Assembly (NCBI GenBank): GCA_937868095.1
Contig: CALMLO010000042.1
Span: 92,276-156,275 of the forward strand
Direction: 5' to 3'
DNA: 64,000 nucleotides
Origin: an uncultured Phycisphaerales bacterium
GTDB taxonomy: Bacteria; Planctomycetota; Phycisphaerae; Sedimentisphaerales; Anaerohalosphaeraceae
The number at the start of each line of letters is the position of its first letter. Position 1 is the stretch's first letter. Positions 44,501 to 53,964 of the stretch are shown here, in pieces. Below the pieces are notes generated by a model. It saw only the letters and a program-made list of their open reading frames with translations, was not told the origin of the DNA and did no database searches. The position numbers were made by a program, and so were the translations under genes.

Positions 44501-47500
44501 AAGAACGTAATTATCGCGGAAGGTGCAATTTTCAAAGGTCGTCTCACTGCTGAACTGGCAGGAAACAGCCCCGCCGTAGGCCCAGCCCGGCCAGCCGCCG
44601 TCGCCGCCGTCCGGATGACTGTCGCAGCCGCCATTCGCATTGGTGCCGTCCCCACCAACAAGAGAATTGCCCTCAAACAGACAGCCGATAAAATGAACCG
44701 AACTTTCAGATATCTCAACCGCTGCCCCTTCTACACTTCCGCCATTGACACCATCCTGCGCACATCCAGCCGGCGTTTCCCCTGTTCCGCCGCCCCAATT
44801 GCAGCTGACAAACCGGCAGTTTCGGATAAACAACGCCGAACGAGCAATAATCACGTTGCTTTGCCGGAAGGTAAGACCTTCAATCAGCGAGCCCTCTTTC
44901 AGACCCACCAACTCCAGACCATGATGGTCCAAAATGGTGTTCTGAACGGTCTCCGGGTCCTCTGGATTAGAGCCGCGAACAATTAACCTTTTGCCGCCAA
45001 AACTCAGCCACGTCTCAATATTCAGATCCGTACTGCTTGTACTCTGATAGAGACCCGGATTGACAATAATGATATCCCCGTCCTGGGCCTTATCGACGGC
45101 CTCACTCAGCGAGTTATAAGCAGCTGAACCGCCGACATACAGAACCTGCTGCTCCCGAACCTTCACCGTCACAGTCTTATCACCGTCGATCACAGCACGA
45201 TTGGTCAACGAGGTGCTGCCGTCATCAATCGTACCCGACCAGCCGGTTATCACATAACCATCTTGAATCTGGGCAGTCAGTTCGACAATCTGCCCCTTAT
45301 AGTAAGTCCCCCACGCCGGACTTACCGTCCCCAGCCCATCCTGAACAGAAGCCGTCAGCGTATAAGTCGCCAGACTGGAAGCAAACGGATAGTGATACCC
45401 CAAATCCGCCATTCCCGTATCTGCCGCCGCATCCGCCGGATCGGTCGTAAACTGGTTAAGACCAACAGAAGCCGCTGTCACCTTGCCTGCATCCACCGCA
45501 GGACTGGACGTCTGATTCAAGTAGCGGCCGCCCAACGGCCCCTCCTGGAATCGCGGATCGGCCTTAAGGGTACCTGCCGGCAATGTCCCGGAATAATCCG
45601 CACCCAGATTACCGTAAAACAGACAGGCCTCGAATGTTGAATCCGCCGGCGCATCTTCCGATACCGCCGTGCCGTTGCTGCCTGCCGCAATCGTATGACT
45701 GAAGTGTGCTCGTCCATTCGGACCAATGTACAGCGCCCCGCCGGCTTCCCCAACCGTGTTGTCCGCAAAGGTACAGAACTCCACGATCGGGCTGGAGCCG
45801 ACTTTAGCGGCAATCGCTCCGCCGGACTTCTGTGCCCAGTTGCCATCAAAGAGACAATTGCTCACCTCATGCGTCCAAAGAATATCGCCGTTGGTGAAGT
45901 TAATAGCGCCGCCCTGACCGGTTTGACCTTGGGCCTTGTTTTCAGCAAAACGGCAGTTCCAGATGTCAGCCTTCGCATTCATACAGGCAATACCGCCGCC
46001 CTGGCCTTCGCCGCTGACCGTCTGATGAAAGCGTTGGATGCCGGTCGCAGTATTCAGCGTAAAGGTGCTGTTGCCGATGTTCATCTCGCCTTCGGTCAAA
46101 TAAACGCCGCCGCCGCTGCGGGCCTGGTTTTCGACAAAAACACCCCCTTCCACCGACAGCTGCGCCAATCGTCCAGACACAGCACCGCCATTTAAATAGG
46201 CCGTATTGTCCGCAAACGAGCAGTCCGTTATCGTCAGCGACAAGGTCTCGGCGATCTCATTGCCGCTCACATTATAAGAAATCTCCACCGCGCCGCCGCA
46301 GCTGGCCTCATTCCCGCCGAACGTGCAGCCGCTCAGTGTCAAATGGCTGTCCGAACGAATCGCACCGCCATGGCCGAGCGTGTAGTTGCCGAAGAACCGG
46401 CTGTCCTGAACAACAGCGCTGGGAGAGTTCTTGCCGACGACAAGCCCTCCGGCCTGGCCCAGCGACTCCATCAGCTCCGAAAACAGCGAAGCATCCGTAA
46501 GATAGAGCAAAGAAAGTTCATATTCAGAGTAGAAATCATACCCAGGCACCTTGTCATACGCGCCGTTATTGATAAATTCACAGTTGTATACGCCGACAGC
46601 CGTCGAATCATCACACCAAACAGCACCACCCATATTTTCCTGGAACACACAGTCTTCCAGATTCAGCACACTGTTGGAGCCGACAGCAATCGCACCGCCG
46701 TCTGTATACACACGCCACGTAATGGGCACCAGGTCATCCATCCAGGATTCAGTGGTACTTTCGAAAGCATAGTTCCCCTGAAAGGTGCAGCGGACCAGCG
46801 TGGCCTGGGCACCATCGCCCAAACGCACGGCACCGCCGTCCAGTGGCTGACTCGGATCAACCTCCACGATACCGTCAGAGCCGGCCGAGAACTCATCCCA
46901 CGGCTCCGAATAGGTCTGGCCCGTCCCCGTCGCGCCGCCCGTGCCGGCAATACCATGCTGGGCAATGTTGTTCTCAAAAACACAATCGGTAATCACCGGC
47001 TGACAGCCCGTAGCCGCATAAACCGCACCGCCGACACCATTGCCGCTGCCGCTGCCGCCGTCGCCGCCCCAGCTGCCTTTGCCGTTGCCTTCCGCATCAC
47101 TGCCGTTGCCGCCATTGCCGCCGCAGCCGCCCATCGCCTTATTATTGCGGAAAACGCAGTTTTCAATGATCGGCGAACTGTTGCCCCGGCAGGCAATAGC
47201 CCCGCCGCAGCCCATTCCAAACCCATCACCGCCATGACCGCCTGACTGGCCGTCTTCACCAGGAGCATCCGCCCCTTCAACCGCCGGCCGGCCGTTATTT
47301 CCATCACCGCCATAGCCGCCGGTAACCGTGCAATTCTCAAAAACGCACTTGCGTATCGTCGGCGAACTGCCGTTTTCACACAAAATCGCACCGCCATAGC
47401 CGTCCCCATAGGCATCTGTCCCATAATTGGCACGAGGAGGAGGTGGCGGCGTTTGATCAATCGGCGGGAACGGAGTGGGATCATAAATGCCCCCATTTAT

Positions 47501-50500
47501 CCCCAGGGCACCCACCATAAAGCCGTTCCGGATCGTCACCCCTGTAATCACCGTCGAGGGTCCTTCCCCGTTGCGGAAGACAAAGCCCCGACTGGGAGCA
47601 TAACGCGTCCCCCCGCAGTCAATAATGGTAGAAGCCACAATCGCCGGATTGTCCGGATCTTCCGAGGTAATGATAATGCTCTTGCCCTGCAGGTCCAGTC
47701 CTTCGCCGACACCATCAAAGTCTGTATCGACAAATTCAACGGTGTACGGCATACCCGGACGCGGAGCCAGCACAATCGTATCGCCGTCGCGAGCCAGCGA
47801 GATTGCATCAGAAATCGTCGCGACCTCTGAAGGAACCGTGATAAACTTGGGGATTCCCACCTCAAATTCCACCGTCACCACACGGTCCGTCCCCATAGTA
47901 ACGGCGTTGGTCAGCTCTTTCGAATTGTCATTATTCGTGCCTGTCCACTTCTTGACACGATAGAGAGCCGCATCATTAGGATCCGCTTCCAGATGAATAA
48001 TCGTCCCACGCGCCACTGTAATCGGAGGCAAAACAACAGCCGGACCCGCTTCCTGATCAACTCCCTCCGCTTTCCACGACGCCTTCAGTTTCCCCATCGC
48101 CCTGGTACCAGCCGTATAAACGCGGGCATTCAGCGTGCACGTCTGAATCGCCTGAAGAGCGGCATCATAGTGATACCCCATATCAACAGTGTCGGAATCT
48201 TCTACGGCATCCGTACGAGTAGTAATTGGGAACCCGACCAGCGAAGCCAGCAAATCAGCGCTGCCGAACCCCTTATCAATACAGGGACTGTTCTCCATTT
48301 GTCCGGCATCAATATGACTCAGATACACCGTTCGATAAGTAGGTGACTGCACAGTGCCGAAATCAATCAGGAGCGGGTCAGACTCAATATTGTTGGGACC
48401 GTACCACAGCCACGGCTCAATCCCCGCAGCCACATAAACCCGCTCCGCGCCGCCCTGAACATCACTATAATCGACAAGAACGGTGGTAAAGGGAACAAAG
48501 TAGGTTTCATAAGGGTCACCCACCGAAATCTGCGGTCCCAAAACCGCCGAATTATTCCAGAAAATCGAATTGGTTACATCCACAAACGTATCGTGGGCCA
48601 TCAGCGCACCGCCGACACCGTACCGCTGATCACTGACGCTGTTGTCCACAAACGTACAATTCATTATGCTCACATCGCTGGACCAGTCGGCCTGAATGGC
48701 TCCGCCGCCGTTGACAGCACTGTTCTGGATAAAGAGGTTGTTGATGACTTCCTGCGGACGCTCCCAATGCAGAGGCGGTCCAATAAGGGCCAGCGCTCCT
48801 GCATACCCATGCGATTCATTAGCAGCAAAGCGGTTCGACGTAAGCAGAACATCCGAATCAGAAGCATACAGCGCCGCTGCAGAAATCAACCCCCCGAACG
48901 TGTCGCTGTCCTGCGTCCGTCGAGGCGCAACATAAGCCCCTGTATTGTTATAGAAGAAGTTGTCATCGGCCGTCAAATCGCACCCGTAAACAAAGCTGCC
49001 GGCGCCGGCCTGGCCCGCATTGCTGACGAATTCCGCACCGCTGACATCCAAAACAGAGGCGTCCACATACAGCCCGCCGCCCGTAGGCGAAATGTTCCCT
49101 TCGAAAAGACCACCGGAAACAGTAACAATATAATTCGGATCTCTCTCACCATCCAGAACAGCATTCACTTCAAGACGATTTCCCCACAGTTCTGTTCGGA
49201 CAATATACCAGAAATTGATCCGCCCGTGGTTGGCATACTCGGAGGTAATAAATGTATCTATTTCAACAGATTCCTGACGCTCACCGCGGGCAAAGAAGTT
49301 GTTAAAATAGAACTCTTCATAGCAATCAAAAGACTCCCCGACATACGCACCGCCGGCATACGAATCGACAAAGTGGTAATCAGCCGCATTGCCGCTAAAG
49401 ATGCAGTCTACCAACTCAACTGACCATCTTTGCTCCTCTGTCGAGGGAGCCAGATTGCTGTAAAGACCGCCGCCGCTGAACGCATCATTATTCTGGAAAA
49501 CACAATTGGTAAATACCATGCTCTCCGGCTGGTCGGCAAAGATACCGCCGCCAAAGCCCTCATATCGATAATCCGTGTTCTCCGCCACCACGGCCGCAGC
49601 ACTATTGCCTTCAAAGAGACAATTTTCAAAGGTCGCCCGGCAACCCTTATCATACAGTTCACCGCCACCGTGATCGGCAAAACTGCGGTTATAGGATACC
49701 GTCGTATCCTTCATTGTAACGACACTGCCGGCACCGTAAAAGTTGGCTCCCGCACACGCTCCAGCATTGGGCTGCTCCGGATCAGTCGCAGACCACTGCT
49801 CCCGAAGTGAAGCCGACGACGACAGCGGCTGCATAGTTGTCAGATCCCAATACCAGGACGCAGGATCCTCCGGATGATTCGGATCCGACGACGCCAGCGT
49901 CACACTGAAATAGTCCGTCGTTCGTATAAGCCCATAAAAAGGATAGACTGCCGCATAAAAAGCCGCCGTTCCGACGATTTCCCCCGTGCCTGTAGTCACC
50001 CCGGGCTCTGCCGCTTCGCTCGGCACCTCAGGCAGATTCATCGAGGTCTCCCATCGCCAAGGAATGGTAAACCCTTTTAAATAATCATTAGGATCATCTG
50101 TATGAGTATAAGAATTGTCAATATTGGCCGTATCTTCCCAGTAATAAGCCATATAGTAAAGATTGGAAGGCCAAATACCAGTATGGCTGAGTAAATCACC
50201 CCAGTTCTGGGGAGCACCGCCCTGTCCAAATCGAAAACCGCCGTAACCGCCCGTACCGCGTGGACCACCATTGGAGCCGTTACCACCGTCACCGCCGGTA
50301 CCTCCATTAGCACGCACTCCATCCGTAATGATTGTACCGGTTTCATCCCGCACAATGCCCAACTCATGCAATTTATCGGGAATAAAGAAGGCCGGCCCGC
50401 CGTGACCGCCATTGCCGCCCGCTGTCCCATCTCCCTGGGCATTGCCGCCATTGCCGCCGTCGCCGCCGGAATAATCCCCATGGAGCTCCACTATCACCCG

Positions 50501-53500
50501 GCAATTATCAAAGGTACAGCCCTCGATAACGGCTTCCGTATTAACCCCAAAATAAATCGCGCCGCCGGAAGAATCCGGGGCCCGCAAATCTCCACCCATA
50601 CCGCCGTTGCCGCCGTGACCGCCGCGACCCTGGCCCTTGGCATCGCCGCCATTGCCGCCATTGCCGCCCCGGCCGGCTTCGCCAACACGGACATAGCAAT
50701 TCCGAATCGAAACATCAATAAGTTCAGGTCGGCAGCCCGTTTCAAAATAAATCGCACCACCCCACGCACAGCCGCCCTTGCCGGCATTGCCGCCGTCCCC
50801 TCCATCAAAACCATCCGCAGCATCTACAGAGTCAGGGATACTGCCCGCATCGCTGCCGTTGCCGCCATTGCCCGCATTTCCGCCGATAGCAGCACAGTTA
50901 TTGAATTGACACCCTTGAATCAACGGCGACGAACCGAAAACCGCATAAATTGCACCGCCATAGCCGTTGCCGCCGTTGCCGCCCGGCGCTCCCGGCTGTC
51001 CATTGCCGGTTCCCACCCCCGGCGCATTCATCCCATGAGTACCAACTTCCCCATGAGCCCGGCAATTTTCAAAAACACAATTTCGAAGGATGGGACTGGC
51101 GCCCGCATAATTTCCAAGATAAATCGCTCCGCCGGCCGCATCCCTGCCCGAAATACCGGTAGGATACACGGAGGTATTGCTGTTACGTTCCGGATCATCA
51201 AAAGTTATAGCATTCCGGATAGTAAACCCTGCCAGAATCGTATTGCGCCCTACATTCTGGAAGATAAACGCGCGGCGGGACTCCCCATCCCAGAAATCCC
51301 AAATATCTTCGCAATCAATCACTGTCTGGGCAACCACATCCGGATTCTCCGGATTCAAACTGCGAATCGTAATGGCCTTGCCGTCCACGGTAATATTCGT
51401 CTCTCGATACAGACCCGGATGAACCAGAACAGTATCACCGGAGCGTGAAGCATCCACCGCACTTTGAATAGTCGGATACGCCGACGACGGAACATGACGA
51501 GTAATCGGCTGCGTCGTATAGCCCACCGAAATCGGCTCCGACGACTCTGTTACAGGAAGCTCTACACCTTCGCCTCCGCCGCCTTCGCAGCCCGCCTGCC
51601 GCACACGCAGAACAAAACGAAACTCCTTGCCTGCCACGCCGCCCGGAATCAGCGGTGTGAAATAATACGGAACCGTCAGCCACCCGCTGTTATAATCTTC
51701 AGGATTGCCGGTACTTGCCTCTACACACTCAAAGAAATACTCCACCCCGTTTTCATCATAAGCCGTCACCGCCTCCATTCCAATCCGCAGATTCCCCAGA
51801 GAGCGGGGAGCCGCTTTCCACCGGGCCGGATTGGGAGCCGGAGGCAGAACATCCCTCCCGCTCGCCGTTGTAGTCTGCTTTTCTTCAGACCACTCCGTCT
51901 CATTGTAATTCGTTGACTTATCACGGGCTTTACACCGGAAGGTATAGGTGGTGCCTTCTTGGAGAAGCGCCCTTTCTTCCGGCGTATCCCCCAGAATATA
52001 AAGCGGCTCATCCTGCCAGCCGCTGTCCAGCCCTGAATTCCCGACGCATTCAAAATAATATTGGACGCCCGACGCATCGATGGCCTCCTTTGCCTTCATC
52101 ACGATATGTCTCAGGCCTGTGGCGGTCGGCTCAATATCCCATTCAGCCGGATCCGGCAGCGGCGGAATCACATCCTCAATCTCGACAGAAGCAAGGGCCT
52201 GATAAAGATTCAGACGCCCGCCCGATACGCAAAGACCATTCAATGAATCCAGATTGTCCGCAGACCCCATCAAAATCTGCTTGACTTCCGCGGCCGTCAG
52301 CCCTGGTGCCAAAGACCACACCAGTGCACAAGCCCCCGCCACATGCGGGCTGGCCATTGACGTACCGCTATAGGTCGCATAGCCGTCCTGGACACCGTCT
52401 GTATCCAGCGTCGGCGGAACCGTACTGAGAATATTTTCCCCCGGCGCCCCTAAATCAACCGTTGTCTTACCCCAGTTGGAAAAGGAGGGCTTTTGATCCA
52501 TATCGTTCGTTGCCAAAACAGAAATGATCGAATCCAAAGGATAACACGCAGGATAGACCGGCGAACTGTCATTGTTGTTGTATTCATTGCCCGCCGCCGC
52601 TACAAAAAGCAATCCGGCCTGCTGAGCAGCCGCAATAGCATCATACATCGCCGGATTATAGCCGGCCCCCCCATAGGAATTGTTGGTAACCTTTGCTCCT
52701 TTTCGAACCGCATAATTCAGCGCCTCAATACAGGCAGATTCATACACACTCTCTCCAATACCGACCTTCAGGGCCATCACTTTCACATTCCAGTTGACCC
52801 CAACAACACCGCGGCCGTTGTTGCCCACCGCTCCAATGGTGCCGGCCACATGGGTTCCATGCCCCACCTCATCCATCGGGTCGGAATCCCCCTCTGCAAA
52901 ATCATATCCATAAATATCATCAATATACCCATTGCCGTCATCATCAACGCCGGCTGTGCCGTTTAGTTCGGCCGTATTAACCCACAAGTTCGCAATCAGA
53001 TCTTCATGGGTATAATCAATACCTGAATCAATAACCCCCACGATAATCTGCTGGCTGCCGGTAGCCAGGTTCCACGCCTCGGGTGCATCAATATCCGCAT
53101 CGAACTTGCCGCCGGTCTGGCCTGTATTGTTCATTCCCCAAAGCCGGTTGAAATAAGTATCATTCGGAATAGCGGCAAGCCGCCGGATAAAGTCCGGCGA
53201 AGCATACTGAACCCCTGGCGTCGCCTGAAAAGCAACGCGGGCCTCCTGCACATCCACCCCCGCCGGCAGTTTCACCAGCGCCAGCCCAGGCACAATATCA
53301 TACATCTTGACAATACTGCCCCCGCCCGCCTTCTGAATCACAGTCGCACGAACCGCCGACCCCGTCGAACTGGCAGCCGTTTCATAAAAGCGAACCAGCA
53401 GATAACCATCCCGATACAGCGGCACAGTCTGGCTGTCCGAAGGATTCTGAAAAAACCCCGCCGCACAAAAAGAAGAAAGAAGGATGAAACTAATAATTCC

Positions 53501-53521
53501 TGTGGTAAGTTTGCGTGCCAT
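41594..53521 (-). CDS. Giant secreted subtilisin with three beta-helix modules and dockerin-like repeats
   Basis: The frame of 3,975 codons starts at ATG 53521 (GGAGG six bases before; a longer frame adds 18 residues). A signal peptide (KLTTGIISFILLSSFCAAGFF) and a propeptide-like region are followed by a subtilase domain: VIDSGIDYTHED near residue 165 (Asp), GHGTHVAGTIG near 222 (His) and YSGTSMASPHVAGA near 385 (Ser). Two fibronectin-like units (about 455-660, each with DVxPPxPxPAxW) lead to three right-handed beta-helix modules starting near 675 (YPTIQSAVDASRSGDTVLV), 1890 (VATISDAISLARDGDTIVL) and 2790 (YNSLSEAVDKAQDGDIIIV). These carry Pmp-like GGAIY and FENC repeats and long Gly-Gly-Asn loops. 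InlB-type repeats separate the modules. Near 3530-3590 a dockerin-like pair occurs (GVIDLGDLASLGSQWL, FDRFVDLSDMASLAVCWL), followed by two more fibronectin-like units. It is probably exported and cell-associated; targets are unknown. Confidence 0.9.
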   Translation of the reverse strand: MARKLTTGIISFILLSSFCAAGFFQNPSDSQTVPLYRDGYLLVRFYETAASSTGSAVRATVIQKAGGGSIVKMYDIVPGLALVKLPAGVDVQEARVAFQATPGVQYASPDFIRRLAAIPNDTYFNRLWGMNNTGQTGGKFDADIDAPEAWNLATGSQQIIVGVIDSGIDYTHEDLIANLWVNTAELNGTAGVDDDGNGYIDDIYGYDFAEGDSDPMDEVGHGTHVAGTIGAVGNNGRGVVGVNWNVKVMALKVGIGESVYESACIEALNYAVRKGAKVTNNSYGGAGYNPAMYDAIAAAQQAGLLFVAAAGNEYNNNDSSPVYPACYPLDSIISVLATNDMDQKPSFSNWGKTTVDLGAPGENILSTVPPTLDTDGVQDGYATYSGTSMASPHVAGACALVWSLAPGLTAAEVKQILMGSADNLDSLNGLCVSGGRLNLYQALASVEIEDVIPPLPDPAEWDIEPTATGLRHIVMKAKEAIDASGVQYYFECVGNSGLDSGWQDEPLYILGDTPEERALLQEGTTYTFRCKARDKSTNYNETEWSEEKQTTTASGRDVLPPAPNPARWKAAPRSLGNLRIGMEAVTAYDENGVEYFFECVEASTGNPEDYNSGWLTVPYYFTPLIPGGVAGKEFRFVLRVRQAGCEGGGGEGVELPVTESSEPISVGYTTQPITRHVPSSAYPTIQSAVDASRSGDTVLVHPGLYRETNITVDGKAITIRSLNPENPDVVAQTVIDCEDIWDFWDGESRRAFIFQNVGRNTILAGFTIRNAITFDDPERNSNTSVYPTGISGRDAAGGAIYLGNYAGASPILRNCVFENCRAHGEVGTHGMNAPGVGTGNGQPGAPGGNGGNGYGGAIYAVFGSSPLIQGCQFNNCAAIGGNAGNGGNGSDAGSIPDSVDAADGFDGGDGGNAGKGGCAWGGAIYFETGCRPELIDVSIRNCYVRVGEAGRGGNGGNGGDAKGQGRGGHGGNGGMGGDLRAPDSSGGAIYFGVNTEAVIEGCTFDNCRVIVELHGDYSGGDGGNGGNAQGDGTAGGNGGHGGPAFFIPDKLHELGIVRDETGTIITDGVRANGGTGGDGGNGSNGGPRGTGGYGGFRFGQGGAPQNWGDLLSHTGIWPSNLYYMAYYWEDTANIDNSYTHTDDPNDYLKGFTIPWRWETSMNLPEVPSEAAEPGVTTGTGEIVGTAAFYAAVYPFYGLIRTTDYFSVTLASSDPNHPEDPASWYWDLTTMQPLSSSASLREQWSATDPEQPNAGACAGANFYGAGSVVTMKDTTVSYNRSFADHGGGELYDKGCRATFENCLFEGNSAAAVVAENTDYRYEGFGGGIFADQPESMVFTNCVFQNNDAFSGGGLYSNLAPSTEEQRWSVELVDCIFSGNAADYHFVDSYAGGAYVGESFDCYEEFYFNNFFARGERQESVEIDTFITSEYANHGRINFWYIVRTELWGNRLEVNAVLDGERDPNYIVTVSGGLFEGNISPTGGGLYVDASVLDVSGAEFVSNAGQAGAGSFVYGCDLTADDNFFYNNTGAYVAPRRTQDSDTFGGLISAAALYASDSDVLLTSNRFAANESHGYAGALALIGPPLHWERPQEVINNLFIQNSAVNGGGAIQADWSSDVSIMNCTFVDNSVSDQRYGVGGALMAHDTFVDVTNSIFWNNSAVLGPQISVGDPYETYFVPFTTVLVDYSDVQGGAERVYVAAGIEPWLWYGPNNIESDPLLIDFGTVQSPTYRTVYLSHIDAGQMENSPCIDKGFGSADLLASLVGFPITTRTDAVEDSDTVDMGYHYDAALQAIQTCTLNARVYTAGTRAMGKLKASWKAEGVDQEAGPAVVLPPITVARGTIIHLEADPNDAALYRVKKWTGTNNDNSKELTNAVTMGTDRVVTVEFEVGIPKFITVPSEVATISDAISLARDGDTIVLAPRPGMPYTVEFVDTDFDGVGEGLDLQGKSIIITSEDPDNPAIVASTIIDCGGTRYAPSRGFVFRNGEGPSTVITGVTIRNGFMVGALGINGGIYDPTPFPPIDQTPPPPPRANYGTDAYGDGYGGAILCENGSSPTIRKCVFENCTVTGGYGGDGNNGRPAVEGADAPGEDGQSGGHGGDGFGMGCGGAIACRGNSSPIIENCVFRNNKAMGGCGGNGGNGSDAEGNGKGSWGGDGGSGSGNGVGGAVYAATGCQPVITDCVFENNIAQHGIAGTGGATGTGQTYSEPWDEFSAGSDGIVEVDPSQPLDGGAVRLGDGAQATLVRCTFQGNYAFESTTESWMDDLVPITWRVYTDGGAIAVGSNSVLNLEDCVFQENMGGAVWCDDSTAVGVYNCEFINNGAYDKVPGYDFYSEYELSLLYLTDASLFSELMESLGQAGGLVVGKNSPSAVVQDSRFFGNYTLGHGGAIRSDSHLTLSGCTFGGNEASCGGAVEISYNVSGNEIAETLSLTITDCSFADNTAYLNGGAVSGRLAQLSVEGGVFVENQARSGGGVYLTEGEMNIGNSTFTLNTATGIQRFHQTVSGEGQGGGIACMNAKADIWNCRFAENKAQGQTGQGGAINFTNGDILWTHEVSNCLFDGNWAQKSGGAIAAKVGSSPIVEFCTFADNTVGEAGGALYIGPNGRAHFSHTIAAGSNGTAVSEDAPADSTFEACLFYGNLGADYSGTLPAGTLKADPRFQEGPLGGRYLNQTSSPAVDAGKVTAASVGLNQFTTDPADAAADTGMADLGYHYPFASSLATYTLTASVQDGLGTVSPAWGTYYKGQIVELTAQIQDGYVITGWSGTIDDGSTSLTNRAVIDGDKTVTVKVREQQVLYVGGSAAYNSLSEAVDKAQDGDIIIVNPGLYQSTSSTDLNIETWLSFGGKRLIVRGSNPEDPETVQNTILDHHGLELVGLKEGSLIEGLTFRQSNVIIARSALFIRNCRFVSCNWGGGTGETPAGCAQDGVNGGSVEGAAVEISESSVHFIGCLFEGNSLVGGDGTNANGGCDSHPDGGDGGWPGWAYGGAVSCQFSSETTFENCTFRDNYVLGGNGGNGGNGNGPPNSGYGGLGGGWNYSDQVEIGWLIQRGWDGWQNGDKYDYPLTYFEMYDWDTFAKWFELDTSKYQSWKDFYTYYQYNPYDSCLSYWRHGGYGGAVFCGYGSSAKFVGCVFEGNSSNGGVSGVGGTAGFPDVPEPDRALDIPNAGGAVYAMYDCNLEFENCILSNNYADTQVQQYPHTIHIAFGGAVAYQYDCTAKFTGCTFSGNQASDGGAVYANASETAIQDCNVVDNTAYLGGGFFQIYEQATVNSSQFRRNLAISPSFEAPVENVFLGQGGGLYAGNVGLKMRDVVLVQNAADFSGGGLFMTNLSTPASEIKNCLFAQNASGRDGGGASVYWGADPNILNCTFADNTVAGRPGYESGSGGGLYVGYSSHVNVVDSILWLNYATEGAQATVGSGFDSEPYPSGMNLSFSDVLNVTTSGNAVYVRPGSKLTIGAGVFSADPLFEGPEDLTREILPEENYYLNSASPCIDAGSDLARNLDLDGYTTQLNGALDRGEVDLGYHYYVIHRKECAKVDNALLLSGVIDLGDLASLGSQWLKQSCGSPIWCEGADLNFDRFVDLSDMASLAVCWLESDKDAPVPSPMQWAEVPAPLPLRTETGETNPAYRIDKAAMKAAQAHDGWWPDEYLEYAVECVSHPSVTAPLVWTKELARVIEGLYPGEPYEFVVYARDPSGNVTQPSPKSAMTAGSNYDLLGPNPSEFEIPPAGAGPDSIAMTVMQATGVPAVPAPLVGKGTFHVEYCFLKTDAAGNPLNLPAGSNPIVQQNYDPSNPLGKIYTVTPWKFTDTGLVLGQTCYYRVFTRLVFRETATGSVRVVVSTQLSAVYGASAIEVDLTPPTPNPAQWEIWPMHVQLDTWYHYMRAVEAADDSGVEYKFVCVSFSSLSSGWQNEESVADIVDPDFTPRLPNEYWVPVYTSSAPYEYYILVRDRSPNQNQAQPSARCRAGQDAETCPNLAILP

Positions 53522-53964
53522 GGCACCCTCCGTTAAGGACCTCATATTTCCCATTTTGCCTGTTTCCCAAATCAATCAATGCTTCGGAGTTTTTTCAGCT
53601 CACTTGGGAACTCATCTTGTACCCTGAGTTCAGACGACACCTTTACCGTATCGGAAAACGTAAAAGGCAAGTTTACCTCACCTTACCAAAATGCCTATTT
53701 TTAGTCAAGAAACTTCAAAAATACACAAGATGAATAATTTAGAAAAAACTGATATTATAAGACTTTCACAACCCCCATTAAGAAAACGGCCTGAACATTC
53801 TTCTACCACCCTCGTACGTCCGATAAAAAATCGTCCGCTTACATTGCGGATAATTAATTATTTATTGTAGTAATTTTATTTGTCTTTTTCCAGTTTTTTC
53901 TGTTATTTTTCCAGAAAATGTTGAGATCCGGGAACCATAGAAGATTTATCATATCTGATTCTTT
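53522..53964. other. AT-rich intergenic region between the giant protease gene and aroA
   Basis: This 443-base gap has no convincing gene. On the minus strand TATAAT (53754-53759) could be the -10 of a distant promoter for the giant gene, giving a leader of over 200 bases, but its -35 is weak. Near 53836-53852 TCCGC and GCGGA make a short hairpin. The end of the region leads to aroA without a ribosome site. Confidence 0.45.

Noticed and set aside
43349..44986. 545-codon Ala/Arg/Ile-rich frame opposite the giant protease
   Set aside because: Produced by the codon bias of Gly/Asn/Ala repeats on the other strand; no start signal or domain.
46990..51000. GCC-rich repeats that look like a minisatellite or CRISPR at DNA level
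   Set aside because: The periodicity follows Gly-Gly-Asn codons of an open frame, unit lengths vary, and there are no spacers or cas genes.
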